Source: Hyphomicrobiales bacterium (GTDB taxonomy: Bacteria > Pseudomonadota > Alphaproteobacteria > Rhizobiales > Rhizobiaceae). From it: 39,151 nt of DNA. The position numbers and the translations under genes were made by a program. Shown one piece after another: positions 1 to 7,469 of this stretch (its first letter is position 1; every line of letters starts with the position of its first letter). The notes under the pieces are model-generated. The model made no database searches. It was given only the letters and a program-made list of their open reading frames with translations, and was not told where the DNA came from. Location of the stretch: the NCBI GenBank assembly GCA_900467685.1, contig UBQX01000035.1, positions 1-39,151 on the forward strand, read 5' to 3'.

Positions 1-7
1 TCTTCAT
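1..7 (-). CDS. Possible first codons of a leftward gene running off the window (etfB?)
   Basis: On the minus strand an ATG AAG A... begins at position 7 and runs off the left edge. It is preceded by a strong purine-rich Shine-Dalgarno sequence, AAGGAAGGG, at 20-12. Only two codons and one base are visible, so the product cannot be read. In rhizobia the electron-transfer flavoprotein beta gene, whose protein typically begins Met-Lys-Ile, is often near the cobalamin adenosyltransferase and twin-transmembrane genes found just to the right. That makes etfB a reasonable guess, but it rests on remembered gene order and on the strong ribosome-binding site, not on sequence identity. Confidence 0.35.
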
Positions 8-295
8 GGAGCCCTTCCTTCGCAATTTCCTGGAGGAACATGCGTTAATCCACACGCGGCCAATTGCCGGTTGGCGACATGGATAAGCGTTTTTCCTCCA
101 AATTCAACGCGCATCCTCTCGCCGGAGGGATTTTTTTGACGGCACCGGGAGGTCGCTGGCAGTCTTTCCAACCGCGCAAACTCCAAGTCTCGGGGCGGTT
201 GTCTAGCTTACGTTTACGTTAAGGTCAATCTTCTTGAAGCCCATGCGTCTAAAAGCGACAAATTCACGCATGAGAAATTTGGTTTCAGATGCCGG
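8..295. other. Non-coding stretch left of the rhomboid gene
   Basis: This 288-bp stretch lies between the rhomboid stop codon and the possible leftward start at position 7. No reading frame in it has a plausible start with a ribosome-binding site and a recognisable product. It contains the strong ribosome-binding site at 12-20 and a paired-ACGT motif at 207-223, so it is best read as the 5' regulatory region of the off-window gene. Confidence 0.5.
207..223. promoter_or_regulatory. Paired-ACGT motif, possible MerR-family (LiuR-like) operator
   Basis: The 17 bases contain ACGT-TT-ACGT, a near-palindromic core flanked by CTT and TAAG. From memory, LiuR-type MerR regulators of branched-chain amino-acid and acyl-CoA catabolism bind sites of the form TTTACGTwwACGTAAA. 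This would fit an electron-transfer flavoprotein gene downstream to the left. The right arm departs from a perfect palindrome (ACGTTA instead of ACGTAA), and no regulator gene is in the window, so the call is tentative. Confidence 0.3.
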
Positions 296-1009
296 TCATT
301 CCGTCGGCGGTGCGGCCATGTCTGCTCTGCCGCGATCGAAAAGATGCACCTCGCGCCGCTTCAGCACAATCACCAGAACGGCACCTGCGACGATACCGCC
401 CGTGTGGGCGCCCCAGGAGACCATGCCACTTTGGTCGGTGGCCAGCATGTAGAACTGTTCGCCGATCCAGAGAAGCAGGGGTATGAAGGCGGGTAGCGGC
501 AGCGGGATGCCGAAAAGCACCAGCGCCCATATGCGCACACGCGGATGCAGGAGCACATAGGCCGATAGAACTCCGGACACCGCGCCCGAGGCGCCGATAA
601 GCGGCAGTTGCGAGGTCGGGTCGGTCAGGCCGTGGATGAAGGCCCCGAAGGCGGCGCAGGCGAGATAGAAAAGCGCATACCGGACATGGCCGAGCGCATC
701 CTCGATATTGTCGCCGAAAACCCACAGGAACAGCATGTTGACCGCGATATGCATCGTGTCGATATGCAGGAAGGCATAGGTGACAAAGTTCGCCCATGTC
801 GGAACAAGGACGATCGAGGCGTCGAGCCTGTCGCCTGCGAACACGGTTCCGGGAATGAAACCGAGCGCCATCTGCAGCGTATTCTGTTCCAGAACCGGCT
901 CGCGCCGCATGACGATCCAGACCAGAATGTTCGCGATGATCAGCGCATAATTGACGTAAGCGCGCTTGATGTATCGGAGGCCGTTCTGGTCGTGGATCGG
1001 CAGGAACAT
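296..1009 (-). CDS. Rhomboid family intramembrane serine protease
   Basis: This 237-residue polytopic membrane protein has rhomboid hallmarks. The catalytic serine lies in GASG (Ser141), the partner histidine in WGAHTGG (His202), and an H-x3-N motif (His87, Asn91) precedes the active-site helices. Rhomboids cleave transmembrane segments of other proteins within the bilayer; the substrate here is unknown. The start at 1009 is preferred because it sits 4 bases after the stop of the upstream adenosyltransferase gene, indicating translational coupling. A longer frame runs to 1084 but would overlap that gene. It is the last of three closely spaced leftward genes. Family assignment is secure; physiological role is not. 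Confidence 0.93.
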   Translation of the reverse strand: MFLPIHDQNGLRYIKRAYVNYALIIANILVWIVMRREPVLEQNTLQMALGFIPGTVFAGDRLDASIVLVPTWANFVTYAFLHIDTMHIAVNMLFLWVFGDNIEDALGHVRYALFYLACAAFGAFIHGLTDPTSQLPLIGASGAVSGVLSAYVLLHPRVRIWALVLFGIPLPLPAFIPLLLWIGEQFYMLATDQSGMVSWGAHTGGIVAGAVLVIVLKRREVHLFDRGRADMAAPPTE

Positions 1010-1013
1010 CCGT

Positions 1014-1592
1014 CTATCTGTCCTTCCCCGGCACCCACAGCACGTCGCTCGCGCCATTGTCGTTGGCAACGCGCGCGGCGACAAAGAGCAGGTCTGAGAG
1101 ACGATTGATGTAGCGCATCGCCGCCGGGTTGATGCCGCCGTGTTCGCGTGCGTTCAATGCCACCATGAGGCGCTCGGCGCGGCGCGAGACGGTGCGGGCA
1201 ACATGCAACGCAGCAGAGGCGGGCGAGCCGCCCGGCAGGACGAAGGATTTCAGCGGCTGCAGATGGGCGTTCAGCGCGTCGATCGCATGTTCGAGGTCGT
1301 CTACCTGTTTCTGCGTCACGCGGAGCGGCTCGTAGCCCAGTTCTTCCGGCGTGCCGGGAGAGGCGAGGTCGGCGCCAAGGTCGAAGAGCGCGTTCTGGAT
1401 CGCGGCCAGGATCGGGTCGAGCGTCGCCATGTTCGCTGTCGAAAGACGCGCCATGCCGATAAAGGAATTGGTCTCGTCGACAACGCCATAGGCTTCGACG
1501 CGCAGGTCGGTCTTCGAGACACGGTCGCCGCCGGCAAGGCCTGTCGTGCCGTCATCGCCGGTGCGGGTATAAATCTTGTTCAGCTTTACCAT
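1014..1592 (-). CDS. PduO-type ATP:cob(I)alamin adenosyltransferase
   Basis: The 192-residue protein matches the PduO family, which transfers the 5'-deoxyadenosyl group of ATP to reduced cob(I)alamin or cobyrinic acid to form the coenzyme B12 cofactor. The N-terminal ATP-binding signature YTRTGDDGTTGL is at residues 8-19. The motifs FVLPGGSPASA and SRRAER follow in the middle, and INRLSDLLF lies near the C terminus, all in family order. The start at 1592 gives the usual N terminus MVKLNKIYTRTG. The stop of the twin-transmembrane gene is 5 bases upstream and the rhomboid start 4 bases downstream, so the three are very probably one operon. The name cobO is often applied but belongs strictly to a different fold, so no symbol is given. 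Confidence 0.96.
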   Translation of the reverse strand: MVKLNKIYTRTGDDGTTGLAGGDRVSKTDLRVEAYGVVDETNSFIGMARLSTANMATLDPILAAIQNALFDLGADLASPGTPEELGYEPLRVTQKQVDDLEHAIDALNAHLQPLKSFVLPGGSPASAALHVARTVSRRAERLMVALNAREHGGINPAAMRYINRLSDLLFVAARVANDNGASDVLWVPGKDR

Positions 1593-1597
1593 GCGGA

Positions 1598-1795
1598 TCA
1601 GCGACCCCCGCCGGTCAGCCAGAGCGTCAGCATGATCAGCGCCACGGCAATCGCCTGCAGTGCGATGCGCATCTGCATGAGCTTGTTGGATGTGTTGCCG
1701 CTGCCGCCCTTCAGCATGTTCCACAGGCCGCGGATCAAGACCAGGGCGGTTGCGACCATGAAGATGATCGCGAGGATATAGGTGAAGCCACCCAT
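1598..1795 (-). CDS. Small twin-transmembrane protein (HIG1-like)
   Basis: This 65-residue protein has two hydrophobic helices, at about residues 5-27 and 41-61. They are separated by a short charged and polar loop containing KGGSGNTSNK. This matches the twin-transmembrane (HIG1-like) proteins of alphaproteobacteria. Mitochondrial HIG1 proteins associate with respiratory complexes, but the bacterial role is not established. The gene is first in the leftward operon, 5 bases before the cobalamin adenosyltransferase. This pairing is common in rhizobia as far as I recall. The family call is fairly firm; no function is claimed. Confidence 0.85.
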   Translation of the reverse strand: MGGFTYILAIIFMVATALVLIRGLWNMLKGGSGNTSNKLMQMRIALQAIAVALIMLTLWLTGGGR

Positions 1796-1820
1796 GATGT
1801 TTCCTTGGATTTTGCGGCTT

Positions 1821-2651
1821 TCAGCCGACTCTTGAGATCAGTTTGTAGAACATATCTGCAGGCAGCAGCTTTTTCAAAAGCATTCCCTGCTTTGCCACTG
1901 TGGTTACGGCGTAGTGCGGCTTTGGATCGGGTGAGGTCAACGCTTTTTCCAGAACGGCCATCACGGCGTCGGGCCCCAGCTTGCCCTTGGCGCGGCGCTC
2001 ACCCTTCAACCTGCCGAGTTGACGCTCATAGGACGCGGCATGAACCGAATTGCGATAGTCGATGTTCCCCAGAAATTTTTCGAGCGCGGTGGCGAGGAAG
2101 CGGGAGTCGATCGGGCCCGGCTCGATCAGGGAGACATGAATTCCGGAGCCGGCGAGCTCCATGCGCAGCGTAATTGTCAGCCCTTCGAGCGCGAATTTGG
2201 AGGCCGTGTAGGCGCCGCGATAGGGCGCGGGGACGACACCGAGGATTGAGGAGCACTGGACGATGCGTCCATGGCCCTGCCGGCGCATCATGGGGATGAT
2301 CAGCCGCGTGAGTTCATGCCAGCCGAAGAAATTGGCATCGAACTGCGCCTTCAAGACCTCGACCGTCAGGTCTTCGACCGCGCCCGTCTGCCCATAGGCG
2401 CCATTGTTGAAGAGCGCGTCGAGCGTGCCGCCGGTCCGCGCAGCCACGTTCTCAACAAGTCGTTGGATGCTCTCCAGATCCGCGTAATCCATGAGGAAGG
2501 TTTCGATGCCCGCCTCTTCCAGCGAGCCGCGATCCTCTTCCTTTCGAACCGTGGCAAAGACGCGCCAGCCCTGTTCCTTCAGCGCCCGGGCGCAATGCGC
2601 GCCGATGCCGGAGGAGCAGCCGGTGATCAGGATCGTTTTGCCGGATGTCAT
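1821..2651 (-). CDS. SDR family NAD(P)-dependent oxidoreductase
   Basis: This is a 276-residue classical short-chain dehydrogenase/reductase. The cofactor-binding TGCSSGIG motif is at residues 10-17, an NNG variant of the NNAG motif at 82-84, a serine pair at 134-135, and the catalytic YTASK (Tyr148, Lys152) follows. The substrate cannot be told from sequence. The start at 2651 is chosen because AGGAAG lies 6 bases upstream on the minus strand; a start 15 codons further out has no such site. It is transcribed leftward, ends 25 bp before the twin-transmembrane gene, and is divergent from the YihY gene. It could be co-transcribed with the operon to its left. Confidence 0.93.
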   Translation of the reverse strand: MTSGKTILITGCSSGIGAHCARALKEQGWRVFATVRKEEDRGSLEEAGIETFLMDYADLESIQRLVENVAARTGGTLDALFNNGAYGQTGAVEDLTVEVLKAQFDANFFGWHELTRLIIPMMRRQGHGRIVQCSSILGVVPAPYRGAYTASKFALEGLTITLRMELAGSGIHVSLIEPGPIDSRFLATALEKFLGNIDYRNSVHAASYERQLGRLKGERRAKGKLGPDAVMAVLEKALTSPDPKPHYAVTTVAKQGMLLKKLLPADMFYKLISRVG

Positions 2652-2764
2652 GGGCTCTTCCTGTACAAACTCTCTCGCATTTCCCATATTCGTCAAAGTG
2701 ACGCAACGCGATGGGGTGGATATGCGTTATCGAGACAGCAAACACGAATGAAGGCGGAGGTCCA

Positions 2765-3712
2765 GTGCCCGTATATGTGAAGGTGATCTACAGGGTGCTC
2801 TATGACGCCCTCTACCACTTCACCGACGACGACGGCTGGGCCATGGCCAGTCACGTCGCGCTATCATCGCTGCTGGCCATCTTTCCGTTCCTGATTTTCG
2901 GCACGACGCTCGCAACATTCCTCGGTGCGAGGGAGTTTGCGGAAACGGCGGTGCATCTCATCTTCGATACCTGGCCGGAAACGATTGCCGAGCCGATTGC
3001 AAAAGAAGTGGTGCAGGTTCTGACCATTCCGCATGGCGGCCTGTTGACGGTCTCGGTTCTGGCGGCCGCGTATTTTGCGTCCAACGGCATCGAAGCGCTG
3101 CGTATCTCGCTTAACCGTGCCTATCGGGTTCACGAGATGCGGCCCTGGTATATCACGCGTGCGATCAGCCTCGTCTACGTCCTTGCCGCCGTGCTGGCGC
3201 TGGCGGCCGTCAGCGTCTTCCTCGTCGTCGTCCCGCTCGCGGCGGGCTATGTCGAAGGCTGGCTGCCCTGGACAACGGCGATCATCAACGTGATCGAGAG
3301 CTGGCGCGTGTGGGGCACGATCATCGTTCTGACGGTCGCGCTGTTCATCGTGCATCTCTACATGCCGGCGGGGCGGCGTCGCCTCATTCAGGTCGTTCCG
3401 GGTATCGCCTTCACGCTGATTGCGTGGGCGCTGTCGGCCTATGTCTTCGCCTATTACATCTCCACCTTCGCCAACTACACCCGCACCTATGCGGGGCTGG
3501 CCTCGATCATGATCGTGCTGGTGTTTCTCTACATGACCGGCGTGATCTTCATCATCGGCGGCGAGATCAATGCCGCGATGATGAAGTTCAAGGTCTTCCG
3601 GATGTTCGGCCGCTCGGGTGCGGTGGTTCTTCCGGCGACCGCAGGATCAGGTGAGACCCACCCGGCGACGGATATCGACGGGCGAAAGGCCGGCAGAACG
3701 CAGCGCCGATAG
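2765..3712 (+). CDS. YihY/virulence factor BrkB family membrane protein
   Basis: This is a 315-residue inner-membrane protein with about six hydrophobic segments. Family features include DDGWAMASHVALSSLLAIFP near the N terminus and the C-terminal ASIMIVLVFLYMTGVIFIIGGEIN stretch (given in part: MTGVIFIIGGEIN). YihY/BrkB proteins were once called RNase BN by mistake; their true activity is uncertain. The GTG at 2765 is preferred because GGAGG lies just upstream at 2756-2760, although the spacing is short. A longer ATG start at 2711 lacks a good ribosome-binding site. The last 66 bp overlap the 3' end of gluQRS, which is transcribed towards it. No conserved operon partner is visible. Confidence 0.92.
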   Translation: MPVYVKVIYRVLYDALYHFTDDDGWAMASHVALSSLLAIFPFLIFGTTLATFLGAREFAETAVHLIFDTWPETIAEPIAKEVVQVLTIPHGGLLTVSVLAAAYFASNGIEALRISLNRAYRVHEMRPWYITRAISLVYVLAAVLALAAVSVFLVVVPLAAGYVEGWLPWTTAIINVIESWRVWGTIIVLTVALFIVHLYMPAGRRRLIQVVPGIAFTLIAWALSAYVFAYYISTFANYTRTYAGLASIMIVLVFLYMTGVIFIIGGEINAAMMKFKVFRMFGRSGAVVLPATAGSGETHPATDIDGRKAGRTQRR

Positions 3713-4534
3713 GGCCGTGTCGCCCTGGCTCTTGGACAGCTTGCGGCCATCCTCGCCGAGGATCAGACGGTGATGATGATAGATGGGTGCGGGAAGGTCG
3801 AGCAGCGTTTGCAGCAACCGATGCACCGGCGTGGCGGCGAAGAGATCGAGTCCTCGCACGATAAGTGTCACGCCCTGCAATGCGTCATCGACCACGACCG
3901 AAAGGTGGTAGCTCGACGGAGCATCCCAGCGCCAGAGCATGACATCGCCCCAGACGGAGGGATCGAGGGTGAGCCTGCCGGCATGGGCGGGGCCGGTTTC
4001 GATGAAGGAAAGCGCGCTGCTTGCCGTTGCCAAGGCTTCCGCCATGTCGAGCCGCCAGACATGCTGATCGCCGGCGGCAATACGCGCTTCGGCTTCGGCT
4101 CGCGGGAGCTTCCGGTCATCCGGCGGATATAGCGGCGCGCCATCGGGGTCGCGGGGCCAGTCCCTGCCCCTTGCCTCTTCATCGGCAACGAAACGTTTGA
4201 CCTCGCCACGGCTCATGAAGGCGGGATAGACAAGGTCCATCTCCTTCAGACGATCAAGAGCTTGCGCATAGGCGTCGGTATGTTCGGACTGGCGGCGCAC
4301 GGGGTGTTCGTATTCGATGCCGAGCCAGGCAAGGTCGTCATGAATTGACTTTTCGAATTCCGGCCGGCAGCGCGTGATGTCGATGTCTTCGATGCGCAGC
4401 AGCAGACGCCCGTCTGCCGCCTTCGCCATGTCATGGTTGATAAGGGCGGAAAGCGCGTGCCCGAGATGCAGATAGCCGTTGGGGCTCGGCGCAAAGCGGA
4501 AAACGGGTGGCATGGTCACTGGCTTTTCGGGCAT
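3647..4534 (-). CDS. gluQRS: Glutamyl-Q tRNA(Asp) synthetase
   Basis: This 295-residue protein is a truncated glutamyl-tRNA synthetase. It keeps the class I Rossmann catalytic domain and lacks the anticodon-binding region. The HIGH signature is H23-LGH26 after RFAPSPNGYL, and the KMSKS equivalent is KLSKS near the C terminus. The family attaches glutamate to queuosine-34 of tRNA(Asp). The zinc-binding cysteines of the Escherichia coli enzyme appear absent: the corresponding stretch reads YPAFMSRGE. The first ATG at 4534 is used, but an internal Met at residue 8 (4513) is possible. It is divergent from the glycosylase gene across about 43 bp and overlaps the YihY gene tail to tail. Confidence 0.94.
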   Translation of the reverse strand: MPEKPVTMPPVFRFAPSPNGYLHLGHALSALINHDMAKAADGRLLLRIEDIDITRCRPEFEKSIHDDLAWLGIEYEHPVRRQSEHTDAYAQALDRLKEMDLVYPAFMSRGEVKRFVADEEARGRDWPRDPDGAPLYPPDDRKLPRAEAEARIAAGDQHVWRLDMAEALATASSALSFIETGPAHAGRLTLDPSVWGDVMLWRWDAPSSYHLSVVVDDALQGVTLIVRGLDLFAATPVHRLLQTLLDLPAPIYHHHRLILGEDGRKLSKSQGDTALSALRSAGLSPVDIRRRVGLT

Positions 4535-4577
4535 AGCGTTTCATTTCAGAAATTCTGGCCGATGCCAAGGAGGGCGC

Positions 4578-5225
4578 GTGAAGCCGATTACGAGCGAACT
4601 TGATATCGCGGCAGGTCTGGATGCACTCGTGGAGCTCGATCCCAGGCTGGGCGAAATTATTGCGCGCGCGGGGCCGGTGCCTTTGCGCTTGCAGCCCGCA
4701 GGATATTCGGGGCTTGCCGAGATTGTCGTGTCGCAAATGGTTTCCAAGGCGTCTGCATCTGCGATTTTCGGGCGGCTTGTGGAAAAGCTGGGCGGCCAAG
4801 TGAGCGGGGCGGGGGTGATGGCTCTGGGTGCCGATGGTCTGTTTGGTGTTGGCCTTTCGCGTGCCAAGGCCTTGACCTTGCTGGCCATCGCCGATGCCGA
4901 GCTTGCCGGCGCGCTCGATCTGCAAGGCGTCTGCCGTATGGCGACTGCTGATGCCCTTGTCCAACTGACCGCCGTCAAGGGCGTGGGACCGTGGACGGCC
5001 GAGGTCTACCTCATGTTCTGCGCCGGCCATCCGGATATCTTTCCGGTCGGCGACATCGCGCTGGTTCATGCCGTGCATCACGCCTTCGCCCCTGAGGTGA
5101 AATTGAAAGGCCGCGATCTCGCCGCCTTCGCCGAATGCTGGTCGCCGTGGCGATCTGTCGCGGCCAGACTCTTCTGGGCCTTTTATTCACAGGCTTTGCG
5201 GCGCGCCGCCGACCCCTTGGGTTGA
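4578..5225 (+). CDS. DNA-3-methyladenine glycosylase, AlkA-like
   Basis: The 215-residue protein belongs to the HhH-GPD superfamily of base-excision glycosylases that remove alkylated purines. The helix-hairpin-helix VKGVGPWTAEVYL is followed about 17 residues later by the acidic residue in FPVGDIALVHA, which aligns with the catalytic Asp of AlkA. It lacks AlkA's N-terminal domain, as do many bacterial DNA-3-methyladenine glycosylase 2 proteins. The GTG start at 4578 is selected because AAGGAGGG lies at 4567-4574 with ideal spacing. An upstream ATG at 4479 would overlap gluQRS and has no comparable site. It seems to be a single-gene unit. Confidence 0.93.
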   Translation: MKPITSELDIAAGLDALVELDPRLGEIIARAGPVPLRLQPAGYSGLAEIVVSQMVSKASASAIFGRLVEKLGGQVSGAGVMALGADGLFGVGLSRAKALTLLAIADAELAGALDLQGVCRMATADALVQLTAVKGVGPWTAEVYLMFCAGHPDIFPVGDIALVHAVHHAFAPEVKLKGRDLAAFAECWSPWRSVAARLFWAFYSQALRRAADPLG

Positions 5226-5285
5226 GCCAGTTCTGTCATAGCGCAAGCCACGGGAAAGAGGACTCATTCCGCCTTTTCGCAGGGG

Positions 5286-5316
5286 CTTCACAATAGCGTC
5301 AAAACAAGCCTAGTAT
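5286..5316 (+). promoter_or_regulatory. Candidate promoter of the HNH gene
   Basis: CTTCAC at 5286-5291 differs by one base from the alphaproteobacterial -35 CTTGAC. CTAGTA/TAGTAT at 5310-5316 could serve as -10 with an 18-19-base spacer. Transcription would start about 30 bases before the TTG start codon. Confidence 0.38.
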
Positions 5317-5352
5317 AGGAATTGCAGATGCCGAATCGATCAGGAGAACGCC

Positions 5353-5910
5353 TTGACGATTGCAGTCTCACCGCAGTCCTTGCCCGCGCTGGTGCTCAAC
5401 GCGGATTACAGGCCACTGAGTTATTATCCCTTGTCGCTGTGGTCCTGGCAGGACGCGATCAAGGCGGTCTTTCTTGACCGTGTGAACATCATCGCGGAAT
5501 ACGACCACGCCGTTTCGTCTCCGACATTCTCGATGCGGTTACCGAGCGTGGTTTGCCTGAAAAGCTATGTGAAGCCGGCGCGCTATCCCGCCTTCACGCG
5601 CTTCAACGTGTTCCTGCGCGACAAGTTCGAATGCCAGTATTGCGGATCGGAGGAAGAACTGACCTTCGATCACCTGATCCCGCGTGCGCACGGCGGCGAG
5701 ACCCGCTGGGACAATATCGTAACGGCTTGCGCGCCGTGCAATCTGCGCAAGGGCTCCAAACTGCCACATCTGGCCGGCATGCATCCCCGCCAGAAGCCCT
5801 GGCACCCGACTGTGCAGGAGTTGCACAATAACGGTCGCTTCTTCCCGCCGAACTATCTGCATGAAAGCTGGATGGATTATCTGTACTGGGACACAGAACT
5901 CCAACCCTAA
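5353..5910 (+). CDS. HNH endonuclease family protein
   Basis: The 185-residue protein carries a zinc-supported HNH domain. C94-x2-C97 and C126-x2-C129 form a zinc site, with FDHLIPRAHGG (Asp106, His107) and W-DN around residues 119-121, ending in CNLRKG. The first 80 residues (ALVLNADYRPLSYYPL...) form the N-terminal extension usual for this widely conserved alphaproteobacterial HNH family. HNH domains cut DNA or RNA, but the substrate of this stand-alone form is not known. The TTG start at 5353 is supported by AGGAG at 5342-5346, six bases upstream. No methylase or restriction partner is near, which argues against a restriction-modification role. Confidence 0.93.
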   Translation: MTIAVSPQSLPALVLNADYRPLSYYPLSLWSWQDAIKAVFLDRVNIIAEYDHAVSSPTFSMRLPSVVCLKSYVKPARYPAFTRFNVFLRDKFECQYCGSEEELTFDHLIPRAHGGETRWDNIVTACAPCNLRKGSKLPHLAGMHPRQKPWHPTVQELHNNGRFFPPNYLHESWMDYLYWDTELQP

Positions 5911-5948
5911 GACGCGCAGATCTCCGGCGGCGGGCTGCAAATCAGATC

Positions 5949-6052
5949 GGCCTGCGCTTCCGGTGCTCACGTAACTTGAAGTACGCTGCGCTCCGGTTCT
6001 CGCCCTACCCGATTTTCGCCTCGCCGTCGAAAATTTCTGCACATCTTAACGG
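5949..6052. repeat. Hairpin-rich intergenic block, possible dispersed repeat
   Basis: Between the convergent HNH and dsbB genes lies a block with several repeat-like features. The near-duplicate runs TGCGCTTCCGGT (from 5953) and TGCGCTCCGGTT (from 5987) flank an imperfect hairpin CGTAACT-TGA-AGTACG. A second hairpin, ATTTTCG (6012-6018) with CGAAAAT (6028-6034), follows. The composition resembles extragenic palindromic elements I associate with rhizobial genomes. No second copy is seen in this window, so repeat status is unproven. The hairpins might also end transcription from both sides. Confidence 0.35.
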
Positions 6053-6116
6053 CGGGTGTGGTTCAGATTTCGATCAGTCTTTGTCAGAACCATCACGCAG
6101 GCTTTAGGTCGACTAA

Positions 6117-6620
6117 TCACCCCTTGCGGCGGATGCCCCAGGCGGCCATACCGGCGAGGATGACGCTTGCGACGACGTTCCAGCCGGCGAAGGAGAGGCC
6201 GAGCACACGGAGCGCCGCTTCCGTGCAGGACGGGCCGTGGACCGAGTTCAGGTCGCTCAGCAGGTTGCCGGCATCCTTGGTCACGGCGTTGACCGGGGTC
6301 GAGCAGGTAGACGGGCCGGGCCAGAAGCCCCATTCGGCGCCGGCATGGTAGGTGCCAAGCCCCGCGCCGATCAGCATGGCGATCATGACGATGGCGATCA
6401 GTGACTTGACGATCCAGGACGGCATGTTGATGAGCGCCGCAATGGCGGCGACGATCGCGACCGGGATCGAATAGTAATAGGGCTCTCGCTCCATGTAGCA
6501 GAGCGCACACGGGATATAGCCACCTAAATATTGAAAGCCAAGCGCCGTTCCAACGGTCGCGGCCATGGCGACGGCGAGCAGGATTGCGGGAAGAAGCTGG
6601 GGCTTTGCGGAGGCGTTCAT
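6117..6620 (-). CDS. dsbB: Disulfide bond formation protein B
   Basis: The 167-residue protein has four predicted transmembrane helices and the two periplasmic cysteine pairs expected of DsbB. The pairs are C38-AL-C41 at the end of the first loop, and C106 with C132 in the second. DsbB reoxidises DsbA and passes electrons to ubiquinone. No dsbA is in the window. The gene is 14 bp downstream of the YqaA-like membrane protein gene in the same direction, so the two are probably co-transcribed. Ubiquinone dependence fits the presence of ubiG elsewhere in the window, though the genes are not linked. Confidence 0.93.
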   Translation of the reverse strand: MNASAKPQLLPAILLAVAMAATVGTALGFQYLGGYIPCALCYMEREPYYYSIPVAIVAAIAALINMPSWIVKSLIAIVMIAMLIGAGLGTYHAGAEWGFWPGPSTCSTPVNAVTKDAGNLLSDLNSVHGPSCTEAALRVLGLSFAGWNVVASVILAGMAAWGIRRKG

Positions 6621-6634
6621 GGCTTTGCCGATCG

Positions 6635-7228
6635 TCAGGATGTGTGCAGGTAGTGCAGCACGAGATAAAGAAGAATGAGGAGCGCCGCGATCGCGCCGGC
6701 GATCAGGCCAAGACGCTTCTCGATGAATTCACGGATCGGTTCGCCGTAGATCTTCAGGAGCGCGGCCAGCAGGAAGAAGCGCGCGCCACGTGCCACGATG
6801 GCCGTGACGATGAAAAGGCCGAGATTCACATTTGCTACGCCTGCAAGGATCGTCACGACCTTGATCGGAGGCAGGTGGGCCAGACCCGATGTGATCAGCA
6901 GAAGCACGATCATGCCGAAGCCCGTTTCGGCCTTCAGCTGTTCGAATGTTTCCAGCTTGCCGTAGAATTCAAGCACCGGCTTTGCCACCGCCTCGAAGGC
7001 ATAGTGACCGATATACCAGCCCAGAATGCCCCCAAGCACGGATGCGACGGTTGCGACGAGGGCATAGCGCCAGGCGCGTTCGGGCCGTGCCAGGGCCATT
7101 GGAAGGAAGAGTACATCGGCGGGAACCAGGAAGAACGAGCTTTCCACGAAGGCGATGACGGCGAGCCAGACTTCTGCGCTCTTCTTGGCGGCCAGCGAGA
7201 TCGTCCAGTCGTAAAGTTTGCGGAGCAT
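6635..7228 (-). CDS. YqaA family (DedA/SNARE-associated) membrane protein
   Basis: This 197-residue integral membrane protein has a DedA-like core: VIAFVESSFFLVPADVLFLP near the N terminus (residues about 25-44), then a GGILGWYIGHYAFE segment and several later hydrophobic helices. DedA-family proteins include undecaprenyl-phosphate and phospholipid translocases. The YqaA branch is not functionally assigned. The start at 7228 is chosen because AAGGA precedes it by about seven bases on the minus strand; a start six codons further upstream lacks this. It leads a two-gene unit with dsbB. Confidence 0.9.
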   Translation of the reverse strand: MLRKLYDWTISLAAKKSAEVWLAVIAFVESSFFLVPADVLFLPMALARPERAWRYALVATVASVLGGILGWYIGHYAFEAVAKPVLEFYGKLETFEQLKAETGFGMIVLLLITSGLAHLPPIKVVTILAGVANVNLGLFIVTAIVARGARFFLLAALLKIYGEPIREFIEKRLGLIAGAIAALLILLYLVLHYLHTS

Positions 7229-7399
7229 GAAAATCCTTCGAGTCATTGCCCCGCTCGGGGCCGGAGCTGAGCCGGGTGGGGGAGGTTCCAGCTTTTGCTG
7301 TGCTGCAATAGCGGGCTTTGACGGGTCTGTAAATTCGGCTCATGTTCAACAGTTCGTCAATTCGAACGGGAAGGTTGGCGCCGGATCAATATTTTCCGG

Positions 7400-7427
7400 T
7401 TGACCGGCGATAGGCTGTCCGTATAGT
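7400..7427 (+). promoter_or_regulatory. Promoter of tRNA-Leu
   Basis: TTGACC at 7400-7405 and TATAGT at 7422-7427 are separated by 16 bases, close to the sigma-70 consensus. A G+C-rich stretch (GCGCGTCGCGG) follows immediately, the type of discriminator seen at stringently controlled stable-RNA promoters. Initiation near 7434 would give a leader of roughly 36 bases before the tRNA. Confidence 0.6.
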
Positions 7428-7469
7428 CCGGCGCGTCGCGGCCCTGCTTTGCATTGCGCCGCGGATGAT

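Noticed and set aside
4-186. Leftward open frame of 60 codons at the window start
   Set aside because: It has no recognisable product and it overlaps the strong ribosome-binding site and ATG at positions 7-20 of a more credible gene.
5353-5910. HNH protein as part of a restriction or defence system
   Set aside because: No methyltransferase, helicase or other defence gene is adjacent, and the N-terminal pattern fits the stand-alone alphaproteobacterial HNH family.
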